This document shows, piece by piece, positions 15,446-23,461 of a DNA stretch of 64,000 bases (position 1 is its first letter; each line of letters begins with the position of its first letter). Origin of the DNA: Pandoraea terrae (GTDB lineage: Bacteria; Pseudomonadota; Gammaproteobacteria; Burkholderiales; Burkholderiaceae); assembly GCF_902459695.1 (NCBI RefSeq), contig NZ_CABPRZ010000003.1, positions 310,001 to 374,000 of the forward strand. The letters are read 5' to 3'. The position numbers and the translations under genes are program-made. The notes under the pieces were generated by a model. The model made no database searches, was not told the origin of the DNA, and saw nothing but the letters and a program-made list of their open reading frames with translations.

Positions 15446-17521
15446 GTGGCAGAACCTCTTGCGCCGACCGCCGCCATCCGCAACATTGGCGTCATCGCCC
15501 ACATCGATGCCGGCAAGACCACCATCACCGACCGGATTCTCTTCCACACGGGCCGCACGCATCGCCTGGGCTCGGTCGACAACGGTACGACAGTGACCGA
15601 CTGGATGGCCCAGGAGCGCGAGCGCGGCATCACGATCGTGGCCGCGGCCATCAGCGCGCGTTGGCGCGACTGCATGATCAACCTGATCGATACCCCGGGT
15701 CATATCGATTTCACCGCCGAAGTCCAGCGTTCGTTGCGGGTGCTGGATGGTGCGGTGGTGCTCTTCGATGCCGTGCACGGCGTGCAGCCGCAAAGCGAGA
15801 CAGTGTGGAGGCAGGCCGACCGCTACCGGGTGCCGCGGCTGTGCTTCATCAACAAAATGGATCGTATCGGGGCAGACTTCGAGCGCGCGGTGGCGAGCGT
15901 GCGTGAGCGCCTCGGCGCGCCGGTGGCGTGCCTGCAAGTCCCCCTCGGCCAGGAGGCGGGGTTCGACGGCGTGATCGATTTGCTGTCGATGCAGGCGCTG
16001 CGCTGGGGGCTCGTCCCGGACGGCAGGCCGGAGCGAGGTGCCGTGCCGGCCGAGTATCGTGCCGAGGCCGATGCGGCGCGGCAGCGCTTGATCGAGGCCG
16101 TTGCCGAGGCGGACGATGACCTGCTCTCGCTTTACCTGGCGGGCGGCGACATCGGCGCGCAATCGTTGCGCGAGGCGCTGCGTCGCGCCACCCTTGCCAA
16201 TCGCCTGTTCCCCGTGTGCTGCGGCGCCGCATTGCGGGACGTTGGCGTACAGCCATTGCTGGACTGTGTGGTCGATTTTCTGCCTTCGCCGCTCGACGTC
16301 GGCGAAATCCAGGGGATCGATCCCGCGAGCGGCCTCACGATTTGTCTTGAGCCGGACGACGAGGAACCCCTCGCAGCGCTCGTCTTCAAGATCGTCAACG
16401 ATCCTTATGTCGGGCATTTGGCCTACGCGCGCGTCTATTCGGGCACGGTCGGTTCCGGCATGTTGCTGCACAACGCCACGCGCAACCGCAAGGAACGGGC
16501 CGGGCGCCTGTTACGCATGTACGCTAATCACCGCGAAAGCGTCGAAATGCTGCATGCCGGGGACATCGGCGCATTCCTGGGCTTGAACCAGACGTTTACG
16601 GGCGATACCCTGTGCCAGGCGGAGCATCCGGTGACGCTGGAGTCGATCACGTTTCCGGAGCCGGTCCTGCGCGCCACGGTGGAACCGAAAACACTTGCCG
16701 ACCATGACCGAATGGCCGATGCATTGCGGCAGCTGACCGACGAAGACCCGACCCTGCAACTGAGCGTTGACGACGAAAGTGGCCAACTGGTGATTGCCGC
16801 CATGGGAGAGCTCCACCTCGAAATATTGATGGACCGGCTGGCGCGCGAATATGGCATTGCGGCAAAAATGGGGCGTCCGCATGTGGCCTACAAAGAAACG
16901 CTTACGCGCGCGGTGGCGCACGAAGAGGGGCGCTTCATCCATCAGACCGGCGGGCATGGTCAATATGGCCATGTGATTCTGTCGTTGCGCCCCGGCGCGC
17001 GCGGTTCGGGCGTGCGCTTCGAAAACGCCGTCAGCGGCGGGGCGGTGCCGCGCCAATTCATTCCGGCCGTGGAACAGGGGGTACGAGACGCCACCGACGC
17101 CGGCGCGCTGGCGGGCTATCCTGTGACCGACATCGAAGTTCGCCTCGAAGGCGGGTCTAGCCATTCCGTCGATTCGAGCGAATTTGCCTACCGTACGGCG
17201 GCCGCCCATGCCTGCCAGGCGGCTTTCGGCAAGGGGCGGATGGTGCTGCTCGAACCGATGTTCCGCATCGAGGTATTGGTCCCGACCGAATTCACCGGGG
17301 CCGCGCTGAGGCAACTGGGGGCCCGTCGCGCCGAAATCGAGTCGGTGGCGCCACGCCCGGGCGGCGTGGAAGCCATCGTCGGCCAGGTGCCGCTCGCCGA
17401 AATGTTCGGTTATGTCACCGACTTGCGCTCAGCCACCCAGGGTCGCGGGCTGCATTCGATGGAGTTCGACCACTACGCCGAGGTCGAGCCCGAGGTGGCG
17501 GGTGTGCTGTCACGGAAATAG
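15446..17521 (+). CDS. fusA: Elongation factor G paralogue (EF-G2 type)
   Basis: A 691-residue translational GTPase of full EF-G length. The G domain has AHIDAGKTT (G1), RGITI (G2), DTPGH (G3) and NKMD (G4), followed by the beta barrel and domains III-V ending at the GYVTDLRSATQGRG loop. EF-G drives ribosomal translocation and recycling. This copy is not in an str operon (no rpsL, rpsG or tuf nearby), so it is a stand-alone second EF-G. The start is GTG at 15446, with AGGAGAT at 15434-15440. A role in recycling, stress growth or fusidic-acid tolerance is possible but not shown by the sequence. Confidence 0.92.
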   Translation: MAEPLAPTAAIRNIGVIAHIDAGKTTITDRILFHTGRTHRLGSVDNGTTVTDWMAQERERGITIVAAAISARWRDCMINLIDTPGHIDFTAEVQRSLRVLDGAVVLFDAVHGVQPQSETVWRQADRYRVPRLCFINKMDRIGADFERAVASVRERLGAPVACLQVPLGQEAGFDGVIDLLSMQALRWGLVPDGRPERGAVPAEYRAEADAARQRLIEAVAEADDDLLSLYLAGGDIGAQSLREALRRATLANRLFPVCCGAALRDVGVQPLLDCVVDFLPSPLDVGEIQGIDPASGLTICLEPDDEEPLAALVFKIVNDPYVGHLAYARVYSGTVGSGMLLHNATRNRKERAGRLLRMYANHRESVEMLHAGDIGAFLGLNQTFTGDTLCQAEHPVTLESITFPEPVLRATVEPKTLADHDRMADALRQLTDEDPTLQLSVDDESGQLVIAAMGELHLEILMDRLAREYGIAAKMGRPHVAYKETLTRAVAHEEGRFIHQTGGHGQYGHVILSLRPGARGSGVRFENAVSGGAVPRQFIPAVEQGVRDATDAGALAGYPVTDIEVRLEGGSSHSVDSSEFAYRTAAAHACQAAFGKGRMVLLEPMFRIEVLVPTEFTGAALRQLGARRAEIESVAPRPGGVEAIVGQVPLAEMFGYVTDLRSATQGRGLHSMEFDHYAEVEPEVAGVLSRK

Positions 17522-17577
17522 ACGGCTGCGCGATACCATGGCGCACGCCGGGACAGGGCATTGCGGTGCCATCGGTG

Positions 17578-18507
17578 TTACTGCCGAGCATTTCGCTGAA
17601 TGTGCGCCACGATCGAGTCGATCCGTTCGGTATCCACGCTGAGCGCGCCGCTGTCCTCCGGCCCGGCGTGGGCGAGCCGGGTCAGCACGCCGCCGCCCGG
17701 CATCTCCACCGAGAGCCGTGCGCCGCGCTCGTAGGCATGGCGTACGGCGTCGTGCCAATGCACTTGGCGCGCCATGTTCCAGGCGAGGTCGTGACCGATC
17801 GTGTCGGCCCTGAAGAGGACTCTGGCGTGGCTGCCGCTAACGTAGGTCACACGCGGCAGGCGCAGCGAGACGGATTTGACCGCGTCGGCCAACACGGCTG
17901 CCTGACGATCAAGCAAGGGGCAATGCGATGGAACGCTCATCGCAAGCCGGCACGCGCGCGACGCGCCGCTTGCAAGGGCTTGCACACGTACTTGTTCGAG
18001 TGCGGCATCAGCCCCTGCGACCACCGTCTGGGTCTCTGCATTCAGGTTCGCGACGTATGCGGGCGCATCGGGGGAATGGGCGCGCGACACAATGGCCGCC
18101 ACTTCCGCTTCGCGCAGTCCGACGATCGCGACCATCCCGAACCCGGAGGGGTAGGCGGCTTCCATGAGTTGCCCGCGCAACTCGACCAATCTGACGGCAT
18201 CGGCAAAATCCAGCACGTTCGCGACCACCGCTGCAGGCCACGCACCGATCGACAAGCCGGCCACCATATCGGGACGGGCGTTGCGGGCGATCAACACGCG
18301 GGCCATCGCAACGCCTGCGATCAGCAGACACAGTTGTACCGATACCGTCGAGCGCAGTGCGGCCTCGCTATCGAGCGTCAGCGGATCGCGGCCCAGCGCG
18401 GCATGCGCTTCCGAGAGCGTGCGCGCGACCTCGGGTGCGTCGGGCAACGCATGCAACATGCCGGTGCGCTGGCCGCCCTGTCCGGGGAATGTGAACAGGA
18501 CGCTCAC
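17578..18507 (-). CDS. mdcH: Malonate decarboxylase epsilon subunit MdcH (malonyl-CoA:ACP transacylase)
   Basis: A 309-residue acyltransferase that primes malonate decarboxylase by moving malonyl from CoA to the holo-ACP subunit MdcC. The start has the family motif FTFPGQGGQRTGML, the nucleophile elbow is GLSIGAWPAA (GxSxG), and the second active-site histidine is in PSHCPLL. It starts with GTG, overlapping the mdcG stop by four bases (GTGA, 18504-18507). It is the last gene of the operon. Confidence 0.93.
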   Translation of the reverse strand: MSVLFTFPGQGGQRTGMLHALPDAPEVARTLSEAHAALGRDPLTLDSEAALRSTVSVQLCLLIAGVAMARVLIARNARPDMVAGLSIGAWPAAVVANVLDFADAVRLVELRGQLMEAAYPSGFGMVAIVGLREAEVAAIVSRAHSPDAPAYVANLNAETQTVVAGADAALEQVRVQALASGASRACRLAMSVPSHCPLLDRQAAVLADAVKSVSLRLPRVTYVSGSHARVLFRADTIGHDLAWNMARQVHWHDAVRHAYERGARLSVEMPGGGVLTRLAHAGPEDSGALSVDTERIDSIVAHIQRNARQ

Positions 18508-19184
18508 TGCACGATCTCCGCCGTGCCGGCCGCCCACGGATCCGTGACCAGACGGGGGCCTCGATCCGTCTTGAGCAGCACTTGTTGCGGCGTCGCAAGC
18601 CACTCGCGCAGCGCGAATCCACCGAATCCGGTATCGATCTGCAGATCGACACGGCAAATGGCTTGTGCGGCGACCGCCGTCAACACACGGCGCGTTTCGG
18701 CCGAAGGCGGCTGGTCCAGGTGAACCACCAGGTCCAGATCGCTCTGCGCGCGCAGCACCGGCAGGCCGCTCGCGAGCGCGAAGCCGACGCCGCCGGTGGG
18801 CCCCCATTGCAGGCCCGCCGCATTCAATGCCGGCGCCACCATCCCGAGCACGACAAGCGCCGGCAGATCCGGGCGCCGCACCGCCCATGGCAGCGGGTCC
18901 ATGCCGGCGCAGCAAGCCGCCAACTGCTCGGGAGTCACCACGCGCACGATGGCCGACTCGGCAACGTGGGCAGCGCAACGTTGGTGACGTTCGCTCCCGC
19001 GAAGGCCGACCGGCACGCCGCCGGCCGACCGTGCCGCACGCCGCACCACCACGGGCGCCACCTGTTGCCAAGCGGCGTCGGCCCATGACGGCAGGGCTTG
19101 ATCGCCGTGCACGACGGGTGCGGCATCGACCCACAGCAGATCATGTGGGCGCACGGCCCAGGCATCAGCGCGGCGATTGTGCAT
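18504..19184 (-). CDS. mdcG: Phosphoribosyl-dephospho-CoA transferase MdcG
   Basis: A 226-residue nucleotidyltransferase that attaches the 2'-(5''-phosphoribosyl)-3'-dephospho-CoA group to MdcC. The N-terminal RPHDLLWV and the PTGGVGFALASGLP and AQSDLDLVVHL segments are typical; the latter carries the catalytic Asp-x-Asp. The chosen ATG (19184) is four bases after the madM stop and gives the family length; the open frame extends upstream to 19349 only as a shadow of madM. It overlaps mdcH by four bases. Confidence 0.92.
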   Translation of the reverse strand: MHNRRADAWAVRPHDLLWVDAAPVVHGDQALPSWADAAWQQVAPVVVRRAARSAGGVPVGLRGSERHQRCAAHVAESAIVRVVTPEQLAACCAGMDPLPWAVRRPDLPALVVLGMVAPALNAAGLQWGPTGGVGFALASGLPVLRAQSDLDLVVHLDQPPSAETRRVLTAVAAQAICRVDLQIDTGFGGFALREWLATPQQVLLKTDRGPRLVTDPWAAGTAEIVQ

Positions 19185-19188
19185 GACC

Positions 19189-19959
19189 CTAGCGGCCCGA
19201 CACCAATGCCTGCGTGGCGAGGAAAAGCACCGACGGTCCGAGCAGGCAGCCGAGTCCCGTGTGGAATGTGGCGACGAGCGCGCCGTAGGGGACGAGCCGG
19301 CGATCGGTGGCCGCCAGCCCGGCCGAGACGCCGCTGACGGTGCCTGCAAGTCCGCCGAACACCATGGCGGCGCGCGGATTGTTCAGACCCAGCAGACGCG
19401 CCGCGAACGGCGTGCCGACCATCACCAGAATCGCCTTGATGAGCCCCGTGGCAATGCTCAGGGCCATGACGTCGGAACTCGCGCCAAGGGCGGCGCCGGT
19501 GACCGGGCCGACGATGTAGGTCACCGCACCCGCGCCGATCGTGGTCATGCTCACGGCATCGGAATACCCGAAGGCCCGCGCCAGCGCCGCACCCACGATG
19601 AATGGGAGCACGGTGCCCAGCAACAGCGAGACTGCGCCGATGAGGCCGGCTTTACGCGCTTCGGTGACCTGCACTTCAAACGCCGTGGCAACGATCGCGA
19701 AATCGCGCAACATGGCGCCGCCCATCAGGCCGATGCCGCCGAACAGCGATACATCCGCGAGACCTTTCTCGCCGCCGGTCAACACGCCGCCGTAATACGC
19801 AAGCAGCAGACCGATCATGATGGCGATCGCGGAACCGTGCACGCGGCCGAGCGTCAGGCGGCGCGAAAGCCACGCAGACAGCCCCATCACAATGCCGACC
19901 ATGGCGAATGCGGCAACAAGCCCGTTGTGCTGCAGAATTTTTTCGAACATCGATAGCAT
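19189..19959 (-). CDS. madM: Malonate transporter subunit MadM
   Basis: A 256-residue hydrophobic inner-membrane protein with about eight predicted helices. It is the larger subunit of the two-component Na+/malonate symporter MadLM. Family features include the SAWLSRRLTLGRVHGSAIAI and GGIGLMGGAMLRDFAIVATA regions. GAGGTCC precedes the ATG at 19959. It lies 13 bases after madL. The placement of madLM between mdcE and mdcG differs from the mdc...LM order often seen in Pseudomonas. Confidence 0.93.
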   Translation of the reverse strand: MLSMFEKILQHNGLVAAFAMVGIVMGLSAWLSRRLTLGRVHGSAIAIMIGLLLAYYGGVLTGGEKGLADVSLFGGIGLMGGAMLRDFAIVATAFEVQVTEARKAGLIGAVSLLLGTVLPFIVGAALARAFGYSDAVSMTTIGAGAVTYIVGPVTGAALGASSDVMALSIATGLIKAILVMVGTPFAARLLGLNNPRAAMVFGGLAGTVSGVSAGLAATDRRLVPYGALVATFHTGLGCLLGPSVLFLATQALVSGR

Positions 19960-19972
19960 GACGGACCTCGCT

Positions 19973-20371
19973 TCAGGCGGTGGCTTGACCGGATTCGGTC
20001 AGCGGCGGCAACGGTTCGGCGTGACCGGTACGATTGATCAGGGCGATGCACACGCCGCAAACGAGCACGGCGCCAATCGCGGCGAGCAGCGCCACCGGGC
20101 CGCCGCGCAATGCCGTCACCACGTTCTGCTGCGCGGCCATGGCGACCACGACCGGGATATACATCGCGCCCCAGAACGACACGCCGGATTCGGTGGCGGC
20201 CGGCATCAGTCCCCGGCGGTGCAGATAAATGCGCGCGCCGATCAGGAGCAGCATGGCGATGCCGACGCCGCCCACGTTCGCCTTGACGCCAATGGCCTGG
20301 CCGAGCAGGTCGCCCAGGAAGAGTCCCGCGAGGTGGCAAATCGCGAGCAGGGTCGTACCGTAGATAATCAC
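19973..20371 (-). CDS. madL: Malonate transporter subunit MadL
   Basis: A 132-residue membrane protein with about four helices, the small partner of MadM. Typical sequence: YGTTLLAICHLAGLFLGDLL, then AMYIPVVVAMAAQQNV. The start is GTG at 20371, supported by AGGAGACAGC just upstream. There are 174 bases between the mdcE stop and this start, the largest gap inside the cluster, so an internal promoter is possible, though none is obvious. Confidence 0.92.
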   Translation of the reverse strand: MIIYGTTLLAICHLAGLFLGDLLGQAIGVKANVGGVGIAMLLLIGARIYLHRRGLMPAATESGVSFWGAMYIPVVVAMAAQQNVVTALRGGPVALLAAIGAVLVCGVCIALINRTGHAEPLPPLTESGQATA

Positions 20372-20545
20372 TTGCTGTCTCCTGACGAATGCGACGATGG
20401 ATCGTCTTGTAAAGGGTGCATCGATTCACAACAGGTGCTGCATGACGCCGGACGGCGCGTTCGCCGATCCCGCGGGTTGGGTCCGCACCGGCCGTTCTCC
20501 AGGCGGCGGGTACGGTTCAAGCCAGTGCGCGGCGGACATTCTCCT

Positions 20546-21385
20546 TCATGCCTCGGGTGCCGCGTGCCATTGCGCCCGCAGATGTGTACGGACCTGCATG
20601 GAGGCTTGCCGCAGGGGCGCGCCCAGCCGCGTTTCCAGTCCGCGCGACGGATCGGCCTCGATATCGGCCAGCGCCCGGGCCAGCGCGGTCTGCACGGCAT
20701 CGATATCGGCGGGATTCGGGGTCTGTGCGGAGGTCACCGGCAGCAAACGCCAGAGCAGCCCCAACGAGTGGAAACTTGCGATGTCGTAGGCCATCGGCGG
20801 GATCGTTTGCGCCAGTTGTTCCAGGTCGGCGACCGAGCGTTGCGTCACCCGCGCGGCGGCAGCCTTGCCCATTGCGTGCACCATGACGCCGGCATCGTCC
20901 AGCGCAATCAGGCGGTTGGCCTGATAGCCGTGGGCAAGCAGCCCGCCAGACATCGCGCGGCCCACGATCAGGCCGATGACCGGGTGCCCGGCAAGCCTTG
21001 CAGCGGCATAGGCGTCGGCTGCGGCGGCCAGCGCGAGATGGATGCCGAACGCTTCCTCGCGGCGGCCGTAGGCTTGACTTGCCACGGCGACCACGGCGAC
21101 GATCGCGCGCTTGCACGCCCGGTTGGCGTCGGCCGCGATGGCGTCGCGCACGGCACGCGCGAGCTGCCAGCCTTCGACAAGGCCGACTTCCCCCTGGCGC
21201 ACACGCGGGAAGCGGTTGTCCGGGTCGGGGACGACGGCGATGTAGCGTGCGTCGCGGTTCGCGATCTGTGCGTCGACGACCCGCAAAGTGTCGCCGTAAC
21301 CGGCAATCTCGGTGGCGCCGTCGAGGCCGGCGTTCAGCGCGGCGATCCACACCGCGCCACGGCTGGAATGTTCGGCTGGGTTCAT
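20546..21385 (-). CDS. mdcE: Malonate decarboxylase gamma subunit MdcE
   Basis: A 279-residue subunit of the malonyl-S-ACP decarboxylase, forming a heterodimer with MdcD. Both have the crotonase/carboxyltransferase fold. Recognisable segments are VPDPDNRFPRVRQGEVGLVE, ASQAYGRREEAFG and GRAMSGGLLAHGYQANRLIA. The ATG at 21385 overlaps the mdcD stop (ATGA). The open frame to 21730 is a shadow of mdcD. Confidence 0.94.
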   Translation of the reverse strand: MNPAEHSSRGAVWIAALNAGLDGATEIAGYGDTLRVVDAQIANRDARYIAVVPDPDNRFPRVRQGEVGLVEGWQLARAVRDAIAADANRACKRAIVAVVAVASQAYGRREEAFGIHLALAAAADAYAAARLAGHPVIGLIVGRAMSGGLLAHGYQANRLIALDDAGVMVHAMGKAAAARVTQRSVADLEQLAQTIPPMAYDIASFHSLGLLWRLLPVTSAQTPNPADIDAVQTALARALADIEADPSRGLETRLGAPLRQASMQVRTHLRAQWHAAPEA

Positions 21386-22230
21386 GCGTTGTCTCCGTGG
21401 ACGTAAAGGGCGCGCACATCCGCAGGGCTCGGCTGATGCGTGGTGTCCACGGCGCTCAGCAGCGCGAGATAGTGCGCGATCCGTTCGCTGCGTTGATGCT
21501 CGGGCGCACCCGCGCTCAGCCAGGCGACGACCTGGGCGCGAATGGCGTCGGTGTCGTCGGCAAGGCAGGCGTCGGCCAGGCCCGTGGCCACCCGTTGTTC
21601 GCCGCCTGTGAGGCTCCAGATGAAGGGGCGATCGCGCGAGTCGTACTCCTCGACACCGGCCTCCTGTTCGATCACGGCGGGCCCGTTCAGCCCCAGCCGC
21701 GCCTCGCGCGTGACCAGTAGATAGCTGCACATGCCCGCAGCGATGCTCATGCCGCCGAAGCAGCCGACCACGCCGGCGGTGATGCCGATGACCGGCCCGA
21801 ACGCGCGCAACGCGTGAATGGCCGCGTGGATTTCGGCAATGGCGGCCAGGCCGAGGTTGGCCTCCTGCAAACGTACGCCGCCCGTCTCGAAGACGATCAC
21901 GGCGCGGGTCGGAATGCCTTGCTCGTTGTCGGCCACGGCCAGTTCCAGTGCGCCGGCGATCTTTGCGCCCGAGACCTCGCCCATGCTGCCGCCCTGGAAC
22001 GCCCCTTCGATGGCGAGCACCACGGCGGGTTGGCCGTCGATCGTGCCCTTCGCCACGACGACACCGTCATCGGCTTGCGTAACAATGCCTTGACGCGGCA
22101 GCCACGGAGAAGTGACACGCGCGAACGAGTCAAGCAATTCCCGGAAGCTGCCGGGGTCGAGCAGCGCAGCGGCGCGCGCGCGTGCGTCGCGTTCGATGAA
22201 GCTGTCGCGGTGAATCAGATCGGGGGACAT
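21382..22230 (-). CDS. mdcD: Malonate decarboxylase beta subunit MdcD
   Basis: A 282-residue carboxyltransferase-like subunit that, with MdcE, decarboxylates malonyl-S-MdcC to acetyl-S-MdcC. Family segments: SFIERDARARAAALLD at the start, AIEGAFQGGSMGEVSGAKIA and GITAGVVGCFGGMSIAAGMC forming the oxyanion holes, and EQEAGVEEYDSRDRP. GAGAGGAAG lies just upstream of the ATG at 22230; the longer frame to 22266 lacks such a site. It overlaps mdcE by four bases. Confidence 0.94.
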   Translation of the reverse strand: MSPDLIHRDSFIERDARARAAALLDPGSFRELLDSFARVTSPWLPRQGIVTQADDGVVVAKGTIDGQPAVVLAIEGAFQGGSMGEVSGAKIAGALELAVADNEQGIPTRAVIVFETGGVRLQEANLGLAAIAEIHAAIHALRAFGPVIGITAGVVGCFGGMSIAAGMCSYLLVTREARLGLNGPAVIEQEAGVEEYDSRDRPFIWSLTGGEQRVATGLADACLADDTDAIRAQVVAWLSAGAPEHQRSERIAHYLALLSAVDTTHQPSPADVRALYVHGDNA

Positions 22231-22240
22231 TGTCTTCCTC

Positions 22241-22543
22241 TCACGGTTGGGCGCAGACGGCTTCAAGCACTTGCTCTAGCCGAAGTCGAACCACAGCGGG
22301 CGTCGCGCCGAAGTCGTTGATCTCGATGGCGGCCGACGGCCACGCTTGCGCGGTGAATATGCGGCTTAACTGGGCTTGCCAGATCGCGGCCATGCCGCCC
22401 ACGGACGTCGTGACCGAAACGTCGATGCGGCCGGCGGACTGCGGCTGCAGCAGCACTTCGAGATCGCCGGAGCCGACAACGCCGGCGCGCGCGCGATGTC
22501 GGGCAGGGGCGCCGGCGGGAAAATTGAAAACAAGGCTTTCCAT
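22241..22543 (-). CDS. mdcC: Malonate decarboxylase acyl carrier subunit MdcC
   Basis: A 100-residue acyl carrier protein (delta subunit). The serine that receives the phosphoribosyl-dephospho-CoA cofactor is S25 in GVVGSGDLEVLL, the same position as in the characterised Klebsiella protein. It carries the malonyl and acetyl groups between MdcA, MdcD/E and MdcH. It sits between mdcB and mdcD with gaps of 15 and 10 bases. Confidence 0.93.
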   Translation of the reverse strand: MESLVFNFPAGAPARHRARAGVVGSGDLEVLLQPQSAGRIDVSVTTSVGGMAAIWQAQLSRIFTAQAWPSAAIEINDFGATPAVVRLRLEQVLEAVCAQP

Positions 22544-22558
22544 GACAAATTCCAGAAC

Positions 22559-23461
22559 TCAGTGAAGCGGGGCGTCGTCGGACAACGCGTGCAGCCTCGC
22601 ACGCGGCAGACGATCGAGAAACAGGGCGGCGGCAAGCATGTCGGCCGCGCCGCCTGGCGATACGTGGCGCGCCAGCAGATCGGCTTCCAGCCGGGCCAGC
22701 GCGCGGCGGCCTTTCGGCGTGACGACCCCGCCCTCGGCGCGCACGGCTGCGGCACCGGTCTGTACGGCGCGCAGTGCATCGGGGCCGCCACGCGCGAGCA
22801 CGCAGGTGTCATCGAGACTGGCCATGACGGCGAGCAACGCGTCGATGCGCGCGGCGTCCTCCCGAATGCCTGCCGCACGGGCTTGCCGTAACGCGGGCAG
22901 GGCCACCTTGACGACATGCGGAAAGCCCGCGCACGCCTGTCCGCGCGCACCGCCCACGCCGTAGTCAAGACACGCGCGCTCGCCCTTGTGGCCGGTCATG
23001 CCGGGCGCAAAACGGTCGGGCAAGTTGGCGAGCACGGCCGCGCGCCGGGCGACGTGAGTGGCGGCGAGCGCCCTCGGGGCTTGCGCGGCAGCCGTCACCA
23101 GCAGTCCCAGGGCCCAGATTGCGCCGCGGTGCGTATTGATGCCGCCCGTCGCCGTCAGCATGGCCTGCTCGCCGAGGCGTCCCAGCCTTCCGATCTGTTC
23201 GCGCAGACGCATTGGCTCGGCGATCAGCGCGCCGGCCTTGGCCATCGCCTCGAAGCTCGGCCGCAGGGTTTGGGCCGAACGCACCATCAGCGCCCAGCCA
23301 AGGTCATGATGCGCGCCGCGGCCACGCACATCCACCAGTCCGGGCTTCGGCGAGAGCGTGACTTCGTCGATGAGCGAACCCTGCACCAGATCCGCCAGCG
23401 CAGTGGCCAGCGCGTGCGGCTGCGCGCGCGACTCGATGCGCTTGAGCAACGTCTTGTCCAT
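22559..23461 (-). CDS. mdcB: Triphosphoribosyl-dephospho-CoA synthase MdcB
   Basis: A 300-residue enzyme that makes the MdcC cofactor precursor from ATP and dephospho-CoA (CitG/MdcB family). Characteristic motifs: DEVTLSPKPGLVDVRGRGAH, ATGGINTHRGAIWALGLL and MTGHKGERACLDYGVGGARG. The start overlaps the mdcA stop by one base (TAATG, 23459-23463), so translation is coupled. The frame stays open far into mdcA as a shadow. Confidence 0.93.
   Translation of the reverse strand: MDKTLLKRIESRAQPHALATALADLVQGSLIDEVTLSPKPGLVDVRGRGAHHDLGWALMVRSAQTLRPSFEAMAKAGALIAEPMRLREQIGRLGRLGEQAMLTATGGINTHRGAIWALGLLVTAAAQAPRALAATHVARRAAVLANLPDRFAPGMTGHKGERACLDYGVGGARGQACAGFPHVVKVALPALRQARAAGIREDAARIDALLAVMASLDDTCVLARGGPDALRAVQTGAAAVRAEGGVVTPKGRRALARLEADLLARHVSPGGAADMLAAALFLDRLPRARLHALSDDAPLH

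Noticed and set aside
19817-21406. A 529-codon open frame on the plus strand over madM, madL and mdcE
   Set aside because: Three recognisable mdc/mad genes occupy the other strand with overlapping starts and stops; the plus product matches no family.
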